Assembly: GCF_051027545.1 (NCBI RefSeq)
Contig: NZ_CP194902.1
Coordinates: forward strand, 744,001-808,000
DNA: 64,000 nt
Direction of reading: 5' to 3'
Source: Methylocaldum sp002005105
GTDB taxonomy: Bacteria; Pseudomonadota; Gammaproteobacteria; Methylococcales; Methylococcaceae
Under the pieces are notes generated by a model, which was given only the letters and a program-made list of their open reading frames with translations, was not told the DNA's origin and ran no database searches. Made by a program: the position numbers and the translations under genes. Positions 32,680 to 41,010 of the stretch are shown here, one piece after another (the stretch's first letter is position 1; every line of letters starts with the position of its first letter).

Positions 32680-35600
32680 TCATTTCTCCAGTAAGGCCGG
32701 ATGGTCGGCTACTGGCCGGTCGAGATAGTATCCTTGAGCCAGGGTGACGCCGAGACCACGGATCATCTCCAGCGTCGCGGCGTCCTCGACATATTCGGCG
32801 ACAGTGATTTTTTGCAGTCCGCGCGCCACGTCGACCATCGCTTTGACAAAAACTTGATTATCGCGATTGTTCGGCAGGTCCCGGATAAACAACCCGTCGA
32901 TTTTGAGCACTTCGACACCCAAGTATTTGAGATAGCCGAAAGTCGAAAATCCGCTCCCGAAATCGTCCAAACAAACCAGGCAACCAGCCTGTTGGATGGC
33001 CTCGATGAACCGTTGCGCATCCTGAATATCCGAAACCGCCGCCGTTTCCGTCAGCTCGATGATGAGCCGTGCAGGATCGACGCCGTTCTGCTTCAGTTGA
33101 CTGCGAATGAAATGCGGCAGGGACGGATCGTCGAATGTACGGCCGGAAATATTGATGGCGAGCGGCGGAATCGACGGATTCCGCGCCAACAGTTCGATTC
33201 CGTGCCGTAACACCCAGCGGTCGATCTCGGTGATTTGGCCGCTCTTCTCCGCGATGGAAATGAATTGCCCCGGCATGATGAGACATGCGGGATCGACAGG
33301 ATTTCGCATGCGCACCAAAACCTCCAAATGACTCAATGCGCCGCTGTCGACGGAGTAAACCCCCTGGAAATGAAGTTCGAATAAATCTTTCTGAAGCGCC
33401 TCCGCGATGCGCCTGTTCCACGACAGGCGCTGCATCATGGCTTCCGAGCTGTCGCGTGTCGGGTCGTAAATCGCCCAAGTGTTCTTGCCCTGCCCTTTAG
33501 CCTGATACATCGCGGCGTCGGCATGCGCCACCAAATCCTCCGCGTTTTCCCCATGGTCGGGAAAGACCGCCACGCCCACGCTCCCGGTAACGCGCATATT
33601 GGTGCCGCGGAACCGGAACGGGATCGCCGAAATCGCGTTTGCGATACGCCCAGGGAGAGCCTCGAGGTCGCTGCTCGGGGTTATCGTGCTCAAAATGGCG
33701 AACTCGTCGCCGCCAAGCCGGGCGAAGGTTTCCTCATGGCGCACCAAAGTCGATATTTCACCGGCGATGCGCACGAGCACCGTGTCGCCGGCTTTGTGGC
33801 CGAAGGTGTCGTTGATGTACTTGAATTCGTCCAGGTCGAAATAGATCAGGCAAAATCGGCTGCCGGTACGCACCGAAGTGGCGATCAGGCGTTCCAGCTG
33901 ATCTTGGAAGCGGTGACGATTGAACAGGCCGGTCAAGGGATCGCGCTCGGCCAGATAAAGGAGTTGCTGGGCAGTTTGACGTTCGTAGGTGATGTCCTCA
34001 TAAATCCACAAGCGCCCGATGGTCCGCCCGTCGTCATCGGTCACCGGATAGGATATTTGCGTCAGAACCCTGCCGTCGTATAGATCGAGCTCGAATCGCT
34101 CGCTGATTTCGTGAGTGTCGAGCACATGCAACACGTATTTGGACGCGTGATCCGGCCGGGCGAACCGGTGTGTCGAATGCTCCAGGACATCACGGGTAGT
34201 GCGCCCCACCAGTTGAAAATCTTCGTCTATCGCCCACATGCGGTGGAAAGCCGGATTGACATACTCGATCAGCCCCCCTCGATCTTCGAACAAAATGCCG
34301 ATGCTCATGGCCGACAACAACGCACCCATCCGCCCATGCTCTTGCTGCGCGAGTCTCGCCAGCTCGCGCTGCCGATTCTCGGAAAGCCGCAATCGCTCCA
34401 GTACCCGTCTTAACCGCTGCTCCGTATGCTTGCGGTGTGTAACGTCGAAGCAAAGCGCAAAGAATCCCGATACCAAACCGTTCCCACCGATTCGTGGCAG
34501 ATACTGAATATCCAGCCAGCGCTGCACGCCTTTTTGATTCCTGGCCGGCAATTCGAAGCGCGCGACCTCGCCGGATAAAGCCTTATCGGCATGGGGCTTC
34601 GCCTGTTCATAAATGTCCGGTTCCATGAGGTCGGACATATGCTTGCCGATGATCTCGCCGCGCGATTTTTGAAACCACTCTTCATAACCTCGATTGACCA
34701 AGACATAGCGGTGCTCTCGATCCACCAACGATACATACGCCGGTATCGAATCCACCACCAGTTGGATCAGCTCCTTGGCATGCCTCAGTTCCTCTTCGGC
34801 CTGCTTTCGCTGAGTAATGTCCTGAACGATGCCGGTACCGGAAACCGGGCGGCCGCTGGGATCGAATTCGAGTTTGGCCCTTTCCCGTACCCATTTCACC
34901 TGCCCCGAGACCACGATTCGATGCTCGATGTCATAGGGCTCGCCGCGCAAGGCGGCCTGCCAGGAATTTTCGACAAAGTCACGGTCTTCCGGGTGAATCA
35001 ATCTCAAAAAATTTTCGAGCGCGAGGGGCTCAGCCTCGGGAACACCGAAGATTCGGTGAGTTTCGGCAGACCAGCGGAGCGCATTATTCCGAACGTCCAA
35101 ATGCCAACTGCCGACGTGGGCGACCGACTGCGCACGCCGCAAATCGGCCTCACGCTCCCGCAGTCCCTGCTCGATGAGTTTTCTTTCGTCGACTTCCTCC
35201 TGAAGTTTGCAGTTAGCCTCTTCGAGCGAAACCGTACTTTCCCGCACCCGTCGCGCAAGACCGATATTGAGCGCCGCCGCCTCGGCGCGCGCTGCCTCCT
35301 CGTGTTTTCGCGCGGCAATGTTTGCCGCTCGCGTAATGACTGCCAAAGCCAGAGCCAGCACGAACGCGCAAGACCCTCTGAGGACATATATGGGAATGCC
35401 CGTAGAGGCGAGGAACGAGTTCGCGGTAGGTATCCAGTCGGGAAATGCAGCATCGCCCTCGGTCAGCAATCCGGCGACGACTCCATAGGCGAACAGCGCC
35501 CCCGCGGCGACATAGAAATAAGGTCTGGTCTCGGGAAAGGTTGGCCACCCGCATACGCGGCCCCGCTTCACCACCAACAACGCACCGCTTATCAAACTGC

Positions 35601-36063
35601 CGCTGAAACCGAAAAAAATCCTTCCGCCGGCACTTACCCCACGAATGGCATCATCGGCGATCCAAGTCAGTGCGAACACGCCAGTCAAGAAGGGAAGATA
35701 AATCCAGGCGCCGAGCCATGGTTGCCAAACCGGTTGCCGTTCATTCCGGGAAGCCGCGCAGAGCAGCACCAATCGGCGCCCGAACTCGAACAACGCCAGA
35801 TAGGAAAACACCAATATGGAAGCATTCAACCAACGCAGCCCCGCGCCGTCCGCTCGATTGAGCAACATCCAGGCATCCAGCCATTCCTTGATGCCGTGGA
35901 GAAAACCGAATATCCCCAACAGCCAAAACTCCGAGGCAAAAGGAAGAACACGATCGCTTCTGGGCTGCAAAAAGACGACAATCGACAGAGTCAGGAAAGA
36001 AAAGCCATAGAAAATATAAAGATCTATGAGCCGGAGGGGGGAAATATAAGTAAGCTCTGCCAT
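32680..36063 (-). CDS. membrane sensor PAS-GGDEF-EAL c-di-GMP protein
   Basis: This 1127-aa protein has an N-terminal set of about seven hydrophobic segments (residues 1-260, MASE-like), a short coiled coil (NIGLARRVRESTVSLEEANCKLQEEV), at least three PAS/PAC units (about 300-690), then GGDEF and EAL domains. The diguanylate cyclase site is ARLGGDEFAIL, and DEFKYINDTFGHKAGD fits its substrate-binding part. The phosphodiesterase domain keeps ExLxR (as EVLVR), AINISG, CLDDFGSGFSTF and LKIDGLFIRDL, so both activities may be intact. It probably senses a membrane or redox signal and sets c-di-GMP. The gene is monocistronic. Confidence 0.92.
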   Translation of the reverse strand: MAELTYISPLRLIDLYIFYGFSFLTLSIVVFLQPRSDRVLPFASEFWLLGIFGFLHGIKEWLDAWMLLNRADGAGLRWLNASILVFSYLALFEFGRRLVLLCAASRNERQPVWQPWLGAWIYLPFLTGVFALTWIADDAIRGVSAGGRIFFGFSGSLISGALLVVKRGRVCGWPTFPETRPYFYVAAGALFAYGVVAGLLTEGDAAFPDWIPTANSFLASTGIPIYVLRGSCAFVLALALAVITRAANIAARKHEEAARAEAAALNIGLARRVRESTVSLEEANCKLQEEVDERKLIEQGLREREADLRRAQSVAHVGSWHLDVRNNALRWSAETHRIFGVPEAEPLALENFLRLIHPEDRDFVENSWQAALRGEPYDIEHRIVVSGQVKWVRERAKLEFDPSGRPVSGTGIVQDITQRKQAEEELRHAKELIQLVVDSIPAYVSLVDREHRYVLVNRGYEEWFQKSRGEIIGKHMSDLMEPDIYEQAKPHADKALSGEVARFELPARNQKGVQRWLDIQYLPRIGGNGLVSGFFALCFDVTHRKHTEQRLRRVLERLRLSENRQRELARLAQQEHGRMGALLSAMSIGILFEDRGGLIEYVNPAFHRMWAIDEDFQLVGRTTRDVLEHSTHRFARPDHASKYVLHVLDTHEISERFELDLYDGRVLTQISYPVTDDDGRTIGRLWIYEDITYERQTAQQLLYLAERDPLTGLFNRHRFQDQLERLIATSVRTGSRFCLIYFDLDEFKYINDTFGHKAGDTVLVRIAGEISTLVRHEETFARLGGDEFAILSTITPSSDLEALPGRIANAISAIPFRFRGTNMRVTGSVGVAVFPDHGENAEDLVAHADAAMYQAKGQGKNTWAIYDPTRDSSEAMMQRLSWNRRIAEALQKDLFELHFQGVYSVDSGALSHLEVLVRMRNPVDPACLIMPGQFISIAEKSGQITEIDRWVLRHGIELLARNPSIPPLAINISGRTFDDPSLPHFIRSQLKQNGVDPARLIIELTETAAVSDIQDAQRFIEAIQQAGCLVCLDDFGSGFSTFGYLKYLGVEVLKIDGLFIRDLPNNRDNQVFVKAMVDVARGLQKITVAEYVEDAATLEMIRGLGVTLAQGYYLDRPVADHPALLEK

Positions 36064-36162
36064 CGGGTTGTTTCTTGTTGTTGTCGGGCAACGGCGACAT
36101 AATAGTTACTCCGGCAGGTAGAAGATAGCAAAAGCTGTCATGGACGGATAAAAACCGTCTTA

Positions 36163-36194
36163 TTAACCCGGCCTATAAACATAGGCCGGGTTAA
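36163..36194. repeat. perfect 14-bp hairpin beside repeat copy 2
   Basis: Arms TTAACCCGGCCTAT (36163-36176) and ATAGGCCGGGTTAA (36181-36194) are exact complements around the loop AAAC. It abuts and shares its right arm with the end of repeat copy 2. No equivalent lies next to copy 1. Confidence 0.7.
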
Positions 36195-36310
36195 TCCGGG
36201 ACACGGATACCCCGGCGCGGCGGCAAGCCGAGTGAGCCAAGGCCGGGCCTGTACACCGGTCTTGGCAGCGGCCCGTAAATACCCTCCTGGTATTTACGGG
36301 CCTGATTAAT
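36188..36310 (-). repeat. four-hairpin dispersed repeat, copy 2
   Basis: This 123-bp copy runs opposite to the copy at 6935-7055. Its ends (ATTAATCAGG and GGATTAACCC) and internal hairpins match copy 1. Relative to the element, the loop of the first hairpin reads AGGAG where copy 1 has CTCCT, i.e. it is inverted. In the second hairpin one C-G pair has become A-T with both sides changed. The element overlaps the stop codon of the YfcE-like gene. Confidence 0.8.
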
Positions 36311-36770
36311 AAACATCGAGTTCAACGATCTCACCGCACAGTTCTCCGTCCGAGAGCACCAAACGCCCGATCGAAACCGGCAATTTGAACCGCCGCGGTC
36401 CCGCACTCCCGGGGTTCAGATAACAAACCCCGCCTTCTTTACGGATCTTCGGCTGATGGGAATGCCCTGAAACCACGGCGGCGAATCCGGCTGCCGCCGG
36501 GTTCAGATTCAACTCTTTCAGGTTGTGCAAGAGATAGATGCAACGGCCATCGATACGAACAACTTCCCGTTCCGGAAGCGGCTCCGCCCATGCCCCCTTA
36601 TCGACGTTTCCACGAACGGCGACGACCGGCGCAATGGATCGCAATGTATCGAGCACTTCGGGACGACCGATGTCGCCGGCATGAAGAATCAGATCGCAGC
36701 CTCCAAGCGCGGTTATCGCTTCAGGTCGCATCAAACCATGAGTATCCGAAATAACGCCGATAAAACGCAT
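36306..36770 (-). CDS. YfcE/MJ0936-type metallophosphoesterase
   Basis: This 154-aa protein of the calcineurin-like phosphoesterase superfamily has all the metal-ligand motifs: VISDTHG (residues 6-12), LHAGDIG (about 29-35), VRGNVDKG (about 52-59), LLHN and VVSGHSHQPKI (about 100-110). YfcE hydrolyses phosphodiesters in vitro; its physiological substrate is unknown. The stop codon TAA lies inside the first bases of repeat copy 2, so that element may form the mRNA 3' end. Confidence 0.9.
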   Translation of the reverse strand: MRFIGVISDTHGLMRPEAITALGGCDLILHAGDIGRPEVLDTLRSIAPVVAVRGNVDKGAWAEPLPEREVVRIDGRCIYLLHNLKELNLNPAAAGFAAVVSGHSHQPKIRKEGGVCYLNPGSAGPRRFKLPVSIGRLVLSDGELCGEIVELDVY

Positions 36771-36974
36771 TAGGGTTCCAAATAGGTTCCAGACTTGAAC
36801 TCGGCCGGCTCAGATGATGTCCTCATGTTATTTGGGGACGACGGTTTCCGAACCGCTCCCGCCTATGGTGCATCCGTCCATTAGCTGCTACTTTGAAAAG
36901 ATGGAACGTATGTCACGTAAGACGGCGGACCAGAGTCGACAGTTTAATCAGCTCATCGTTAGGAGGAGATCATT

Positions 36975-37421
36975 ATGAAAACAACTTTGAAATGCATCGC
37001 TGCCGCATTGTTGATTTCTCCGATTTGTTCAACCGGCTTCGCCGAACAACACGCGTCTCAACAGTCTACCGGTCAGCACCAAATGGGTGGCATGGGGGGT
37101 ATGGGTGGAATGATGGGGGGCATGGGCGGCATGATGGGAAACATGACCGAGGAACAACGAGAACAGCACATTCGGCAAGCCCAGGATCACATGCTGAAAA
37201 TGCACGAACTCATGAACCAGATCATCGCCGCCAAAGACGACAAAGAACGGGAGCGACTGAAAGAAGAACAACGGAAACTCATGCGAGAACACCACGCGCA
37301 GCATCAGCAAATGATGCAGCAGCACATGCAGCAGATGAGACAGCATGGCGGCGGTCAAATGCAGCACGGCGGACCGATGCAGGGCGGCCAACAGATGCAG
37401 CATGGAACGCCCGCGCAATAA
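36975..37421 (+). CDS. secreted Met/His/Gln-rich protein
   Basis: This 148-aa protein has a clear signal peptide (residues 1-23, ending STGFA). Next comes a Gly-Met repeat (MGGMGGMGGMMGGMGGMMG, about residues 37-55), a charged helix (residues 60-105), and a tail rich in His, Gln and Met (HHAQHQQMMQQHMQQM). An excellent Shine-Dalgarno (TAGGAGGAG) precedes the ATG. No cysteine remains in the mature part. Clusters of Met and His are typical of periplasmic copper-binding proteins, and this organism needs much copper for pMMO, but no known copper family is recognised. Low complexity alone could also explain the composition. Confidence 0.75.
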   Translation: MKTTLKCIAAALLISPICSTGFAEQHASQQSTGQHQMGGMGGMGGMMGGMGGMMGNMTEEQREQHIRQAQDHMLKMHELMNQIIAAKDDKERERLKEEQRKLMREHHAQHQQMMQQHMQQMRQHGGGQMQHGGPMQGGQQMQHGTPAQ

Positions 37422-37556
37422 CGAGCGGCTGAAGACAATAGGGTTGCAGCTAAAGCAACCGTTTGTGATTCGGAATCCAAAAGCCAAGGATGGCGTCGGC
37501 CCAGCTCACATCTCGGTGCTCTGGATGCCCAGTTGCTTAGCCGCGGACCGCCCGCT

Positions 37557-38057
37557 TCAATCAAGCGTACAGCACATCACGTAGTCATCGTAATAGAAAC
37601 CATCGCCGCCTTCGGCTATTTCTGCGCGGACGATGACGAAACCGGCCCGAAGATAGGCACGGACTGCCCTATCGTTCTTCCTGAACACGTAAAGATAAAT
37701 CTCGCGGGCCCCTAAGCGCGCCGCGACGGCCTTGACGTGCGCCAGCGCGGACGCGCCGTATCCCCGCCCGTGAAATTGCGGCAAAAGATAAAGCTTGTTG
37801 AGCCGCATACGCATCTGCTCCAGATGGTGGTGATAAGCGAGAAAACCGACCATTTCACCGTCCAGCATGATCCGTTCGTAAACGACTCCGCGCTCCATTT
37901 CGCTTCGTATCGCTTCAGGCCGATACATGCGATTCCAAAAATGCTCGATCTCATCCTGGGTCAGCACGTCCGGATAATAATGGCGTCGCCATATATCCAG
38001 AGCCATTTCGGCGATGGCTTCGGCATCTTCGGGTTGGGCAGAAACGATGCTCAGCAT
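37557..38057 (-). CDS. GNAT family N-acetyltransferase
   Basis: This 166-aa protein has one Gcn5-related acetyltransferase domain. Motif A, which binds acetyl-CoA, is LYLLPQFHGRGYGASALAHV (about residues 87-106), and motif B is VFRKNDRAVRAYLRAGFVIV. The ATG at 38057 is favoured; the frame stays open upstream but the extra sequence is not protein-like. The substrate is unknown. It overlaps the end of the DUF123 gene by seven bases, so the two are co-transcribed. Confidence 0.85.
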   Translation of the reverse strand: MLSIVSAQPEDAEAIAEMALDIWRRHYYPDVLTQDEIEHFWNRMYRPEAIRSEMERGVVYERIMLDGEMVGFLAYHHHLEQMRMRLNKLYLLPQFHGRGYGASALAHVKAVAARLGAREIYLYVFRKNDRAVRAYLRAGFVIVRAEIAEGGDGFYYDDYVMCCTLD

Positions 38058-38425
38058 GGCTCCCCAACAGTCTCTCCGGCCGCTCGATACTTGAGGTGAC
38101 TGCCGCAACCCGATCGGCAATCGCCGGCTCCGAAGCGGTTGACGATAACGCGACCTGCGGTGCGACGATTGACCTCGCATTCGGACGCGTCAAACCTTAG
38201 CACGTCCACGACATCGACGCCGGAAGCGGCCAATAAATAGTCGATATGCCAGCGCAGCCGTTTGCTCTTGGCCAAATGCCGCGTGATTCTCGCTTCGAAG
38301 TTACGTTTCGCGCTCCCGGTATAAATGTAACGGCCTGTGGGAAAATCGAAGGTGCCGAGTTGCCCTATCCGGATTCGGAGGTTTTCGGAGACGTGAATCA
38401 GTAACTGGTAGGTCGAAAACGCCAT
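38051..38425 (-). CDS. DUF123 (COG1833) GIY-YIG-like protein
   Basis: This 124-aa protein resembles the Uri-type nuclease family (COG1833, DUF123). FDFPTGRYIYTGSAKRNFEARITRHL at about residues 26-51 carries the GxYxYxGSA signature, followed by RLRWHIDYLLA. Three cysteines follow in GDCRSGCGSHLKY, which is typical of the family. It may bind or cut DNA; a biological role is not established. The following Nif3-like gene is seven bases upstream on the same strand. Confidence 0.8.
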   Translation of the reverse strand: MAFSTYQLLIHVSENLRIRIGQLGTFDFPTGRYIYTGSAKRNFEARITRHLAKSKRLRWHIDYLLAASGVDVVDVLRFDASECEVNRRTAGRVIVNRFGAGDCRSGCGSHLKYRAAGETVGEPC

Positions 38426-38431
38426 GATCGA

Positions 38432-39196
38432 TCATGCCGGATTGTCGCTGGGAATGAAGAAACACTCGACATCGAAAGTATCCTGCACCCTTTCCATCAA
38501 GGCTTGAACGCCGAAGCGTTCGGTAGCGTTGTGGCCGCCCGCGTACATGTGCATTCCGGCCTCTTGCGCCTCGTGCCAGTCGTGTTCGCTCATCTCGCCG
38601 GTGACGTAGGCATCGAGCCCGTCTTGCAAGGCCAAGGGCCAATCCCGGTTCGCACCGCCCGTAATGATCCCGCACGACCGAACAATCGCTCTTTCATCGG
38701 GGGTTGCGAACAGCACCGGATGGTCGAGCACCGCGCCCAATCTGTCCCGCAATGCGGCGGCGCTTAGCGGCTCGGCAAACACTCCCTTGATGCCGGTCGG
38801 GCAACGTTGGTAATCACCGAAAGATTGCTGCTCGCCAAGACCGATGGCCCGCCCCAGGCTGGCGGCATTGCCCACTTCCGGATGGGCATCGAGCGGGAGA
38901 TGATAAGCGAACAGGCTGACATGGTTGCGCACCAGCGGGAAAACGCGCCGGGCGAAAGGGCCGGTCAGGGTTTTCGGGCCATGGAACTTCCAGAAGAGTC
39001 CGTGGTGCACGATCAGCGCTTGAGCGCCTCGTTCCGCCGCAGCGAATGCCGAGTGCGCCGTAGCCGAAACGGCAAACGCGATACGCTCGATCCGCTCGCT
39101 CCCTTCGATTTGCAGGCCATTGGGGCCGTAGTCCGCGAAATCCTGCGGTTTTAAGAGTTCTTTCAAGAATGCTTCCAAATCATCTCGCATCACCAT
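38432..39196 (-). CDS. Nif3-like dinuclear metal-centre protein
   Basis: This 254-aa protein belongs to the Nif3/YbgI/DUF34 family. It has DFADYGPNGLQIEGSE near the N-terminus, the metal motif ALIVHHGLFWK (about residues 60-70), FAYHLPLDAHPEVGNA (about 96-111), and C-terminal VTGEMSEHDWHEAQEAGMHMYAGGHNATE with the last ligands. E. coli YbgI is a hexameric ring; proposed roles include GTP cyclohydrolase-like and metal-chaperone functions, none settled. The ATG at 39196 gives the normal family length; a reading from 39391 adds 65 unlikely residues. Confidence 0.9.
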   Translation of the reverse strand: MVMRDDLEAFLKELLKPQDFADYGPNGLQIEGSERIERIAFAVSATAHSAFAAAERGAQALIVHHGLFWKFHGPKTLTGPFARRVFPLVRNHVSLFAYHLPLDAHPEVGNAASLGRAIGLGEQQSFGDYQRCPTGIKGVFAEPLSAAALRDRLGAVLDHPVLFATPDERAIVRSCGIITGGANRDWPLALQDGLDAYVTGEMSEHDWHEAQEAGMHMYAGGHNATERFGVQALMERVQDTFDVECFFIPSDNPA

Positions 39197-39410
39197 TGGC
39201 ACGCCCCCATCTTTGACTGGCCCTCCTGCGTTCTCGATTCTGCAAACCGCTGCCGTCAGCGGCGGCCGTGCTCCCCATGATAGCGCTATTAGCTCAGCCC
39301 GAGGGAAGCTACCGCATTCTTCATCAGGCGCATACGGGCTTTCTGGGCTCTGGACGTAAGGTCGGAAGATCGTTAGATTGCGTACCTTCATTTCTCATTG
39401 ATGTAACAGC

Positions 39411-40967
39411 ATGATGACTCGAAGAGACTTATTGGCGCGTTTGCTGACTCTGGCGGCATGGGGGGTGCTCAGCCCGGCGGCGCTTTATACGCCTCTCGCG
39501 GAAGCTAAAGGCAAAGCAGGACCCAAGCCATTCAGCAAGGCATGGCTTATCGAGGAAGCGAAGCGGCTTTCCCGGAAACCTTTCGATCCGCCCAAAGAAA
39601 AATTGCCGGCCTGGATCGCCAATCTGGATTGGGATGACTACCAATCGATCCGCTTCAAAACCAAGCATTCGATCTGGGCCAAGCAAGATCTGCCGTTCCA
39701 AGCAAGACTTTTCCACCTTGGCTTGTTCTTCAAACACCCCGTCGAGATCTACGAGGTCGTCCACGGCGTGGCTGAACCCATCGAGTATTCGACCGACCTG
39801 TTCGAGTTCGGGTCGAAACTCGAAAGGCCCCGAAAAGTCGGCGACATCGGTTTTGCCGGATTCCGCGTCAATGCCGAGCCGGACTTCGAACGCGATATGT
39901 TCGCCTTCCTCGGGGCGAGCTATTTCCGCGCCGTCGGCGGCACCAAGCAGTACGGCCTGTCGGCGCGCGGATTGGCCGTCGACACTGGGCTGCCGCGCCC
40001 CGAAGAATTTCCCGAATTCCGCCGTTTCTGGCTGGAGCGACCGTCGCCCAAGGCCGAGTTCGTAACCATCCACGCGCTGCTCGACAGCCCCAGCGTCACC
40101 GGCGCGTATACCTTCGAAGTCAATCCGGGGGATACGACAGTCATGGAAATCGAAGCCCATCTGTTCCCGCGTAAATCGATAGAGCGGATCGGCATAGCCC
40201 CGCTGACATCCATGTATCAGCACGGCGAGAACGACCGCCGGGTGTCCGACGACTTCCGCCCGGAAATCCACGATAGCGACGGGTTGGCCTTATGGGCCGG
40301 CACCGACGAATGGATTTGGCGCCCCCTGGTCAACAGCCCTGTGGTGCGCGTCAATTCGTTCGTGGACAACAACCCAAAAGGATTTGGTCTGTTGCAGCGG
40401 GATCGCAACTTCGACCATTATCTGGACGATGGCGCCAACTACCATCTACGTCCTTCCGCTTGGGTGGAACCGCTCGACGGGTGGGGTCGAGGTGCCGTGC
40501 AGTTGGTGGAGATCCCGACGGCTGACGAGACCTTCGACAACATCGTCGTTTTTTGGAGTCCGGAGGAACTATTCCAGCCGGGCCAGGAGCGAGTATTCAA
40601 ATATCGATTGCACTGGGGCGAGCCCCCGGTCAGTTCCCGTGCGGCCAAGGTGGTTGCCACCCGTATCGGAGCAGGCGGCATTCCCGGACAAAAGAACCGC
40701 ATTCCATCTCGCAAGTTCGTCATCGACTTCGAAGGCGGCCGATTGAGCGACCTGCCGGAAACCGCCAAGGTCGAGCCGATCATCACGACCTCCCGTGGAC
40801 AAATCAAGGAGCCGGCGGCGCGTCCGCTAAGGGGTACCAACGCCTGGCGCTGCAATTTCGACTTGATAAGCGACGGCAGCGAGCCGGTCGACCTACGTTG
40901 CTATCTTCGGGACGAACTGGGCGCGCTGACCGAAACCTGGCTTTATCAATGGACGCCGGCAGCATAA
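39411..40967 (+). CDS. opgD: periplasmic glucan biosynthesis protein D
   Basis: This 518-aa protein has a twin-arginine signal (MMTRRDLLARLL...) and so is probably exported by Tat. The body is the MdoG family: FSKAWLIEEAKRLSRKPF, YQSIRFKTKHSIWAKQDLPFQARLFHLG, GTKQYGLSARGLAVDTG and IAPLTSMYQHGEN are all characteristic. OpgD and OpgG act on the backbone of osmoregulated periplasmic glucans. The Tat signal favours OpgD over OpgG. No opgH glucosyltransferase is nearby. Transcription may run into the sensor kinase gene 43 bp downstream. Confidence 0.9.
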   Translation: MMTRRDLLARLLTLAAWGVLSPAALYTPLAEAKGKAGPKPFSKAWLIEEAKRLSRKPFDPPKEKLPAWIANLDWDDYQSIRFKTKHSIWAKQDLPFQARLFHLGLFFKHPVEIYEVVHGVAEPIEYSTDLFEFGSKLERPRKVGDIGFAGFRVNAEPDFERDMFAFLGASYFRAVGGTKQYGLSARGLAVDTGLPRPEEFPEFRRFWLERPSPKAEFVTIHALLDSPSVTGAYTFEVNPGDTTVMEIEAHLFPRKSIERIGIAPLTSMYQHGENDRRVSDDFRPEIHDSDGLALWAGTDEWIWRPLVNSPVVRVNSFVDNNPKGFGLLQRDRNFDHYLDDGANYHLRPSAWVEPLDGWGRGAVQLVEIPTADETFDNIVVFWSPEELFQPGQERVFKYRLHWGEPPVSSRAAKVVATRIGAGGIPGQKNRIPSRKFVIDFEGGRLSDLPETAKVEPIITTSRGQIKEPAARPLRGTNAWRCNFDLISDGSEPVDLRCYLRDELGALTETWLYQWTPAA

Positions 40968-41010
40968 AAAGCGGCGGCGCACTAAATCCTGATCCAAATC
41001 CATACCGAAC

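Noticed and set aside
33310..33335. EAL domain thought degenerate because EAL reads EVL
   Set aside because: The functional signature ExLxR is kept (EVLVR), and the later DDFGSG and KID metal and catalytic motifs are intact, so loss of phosphodiesterase activity is not supported.
34591..36102. 503-codon plus-strand ORF opposite the GGDEF/EAL gene
   Set aside because: It lies over the PAS and membrane-sensor coding region of a gene with clear domains on the minus strand. No motif is seen in the opposite frame.
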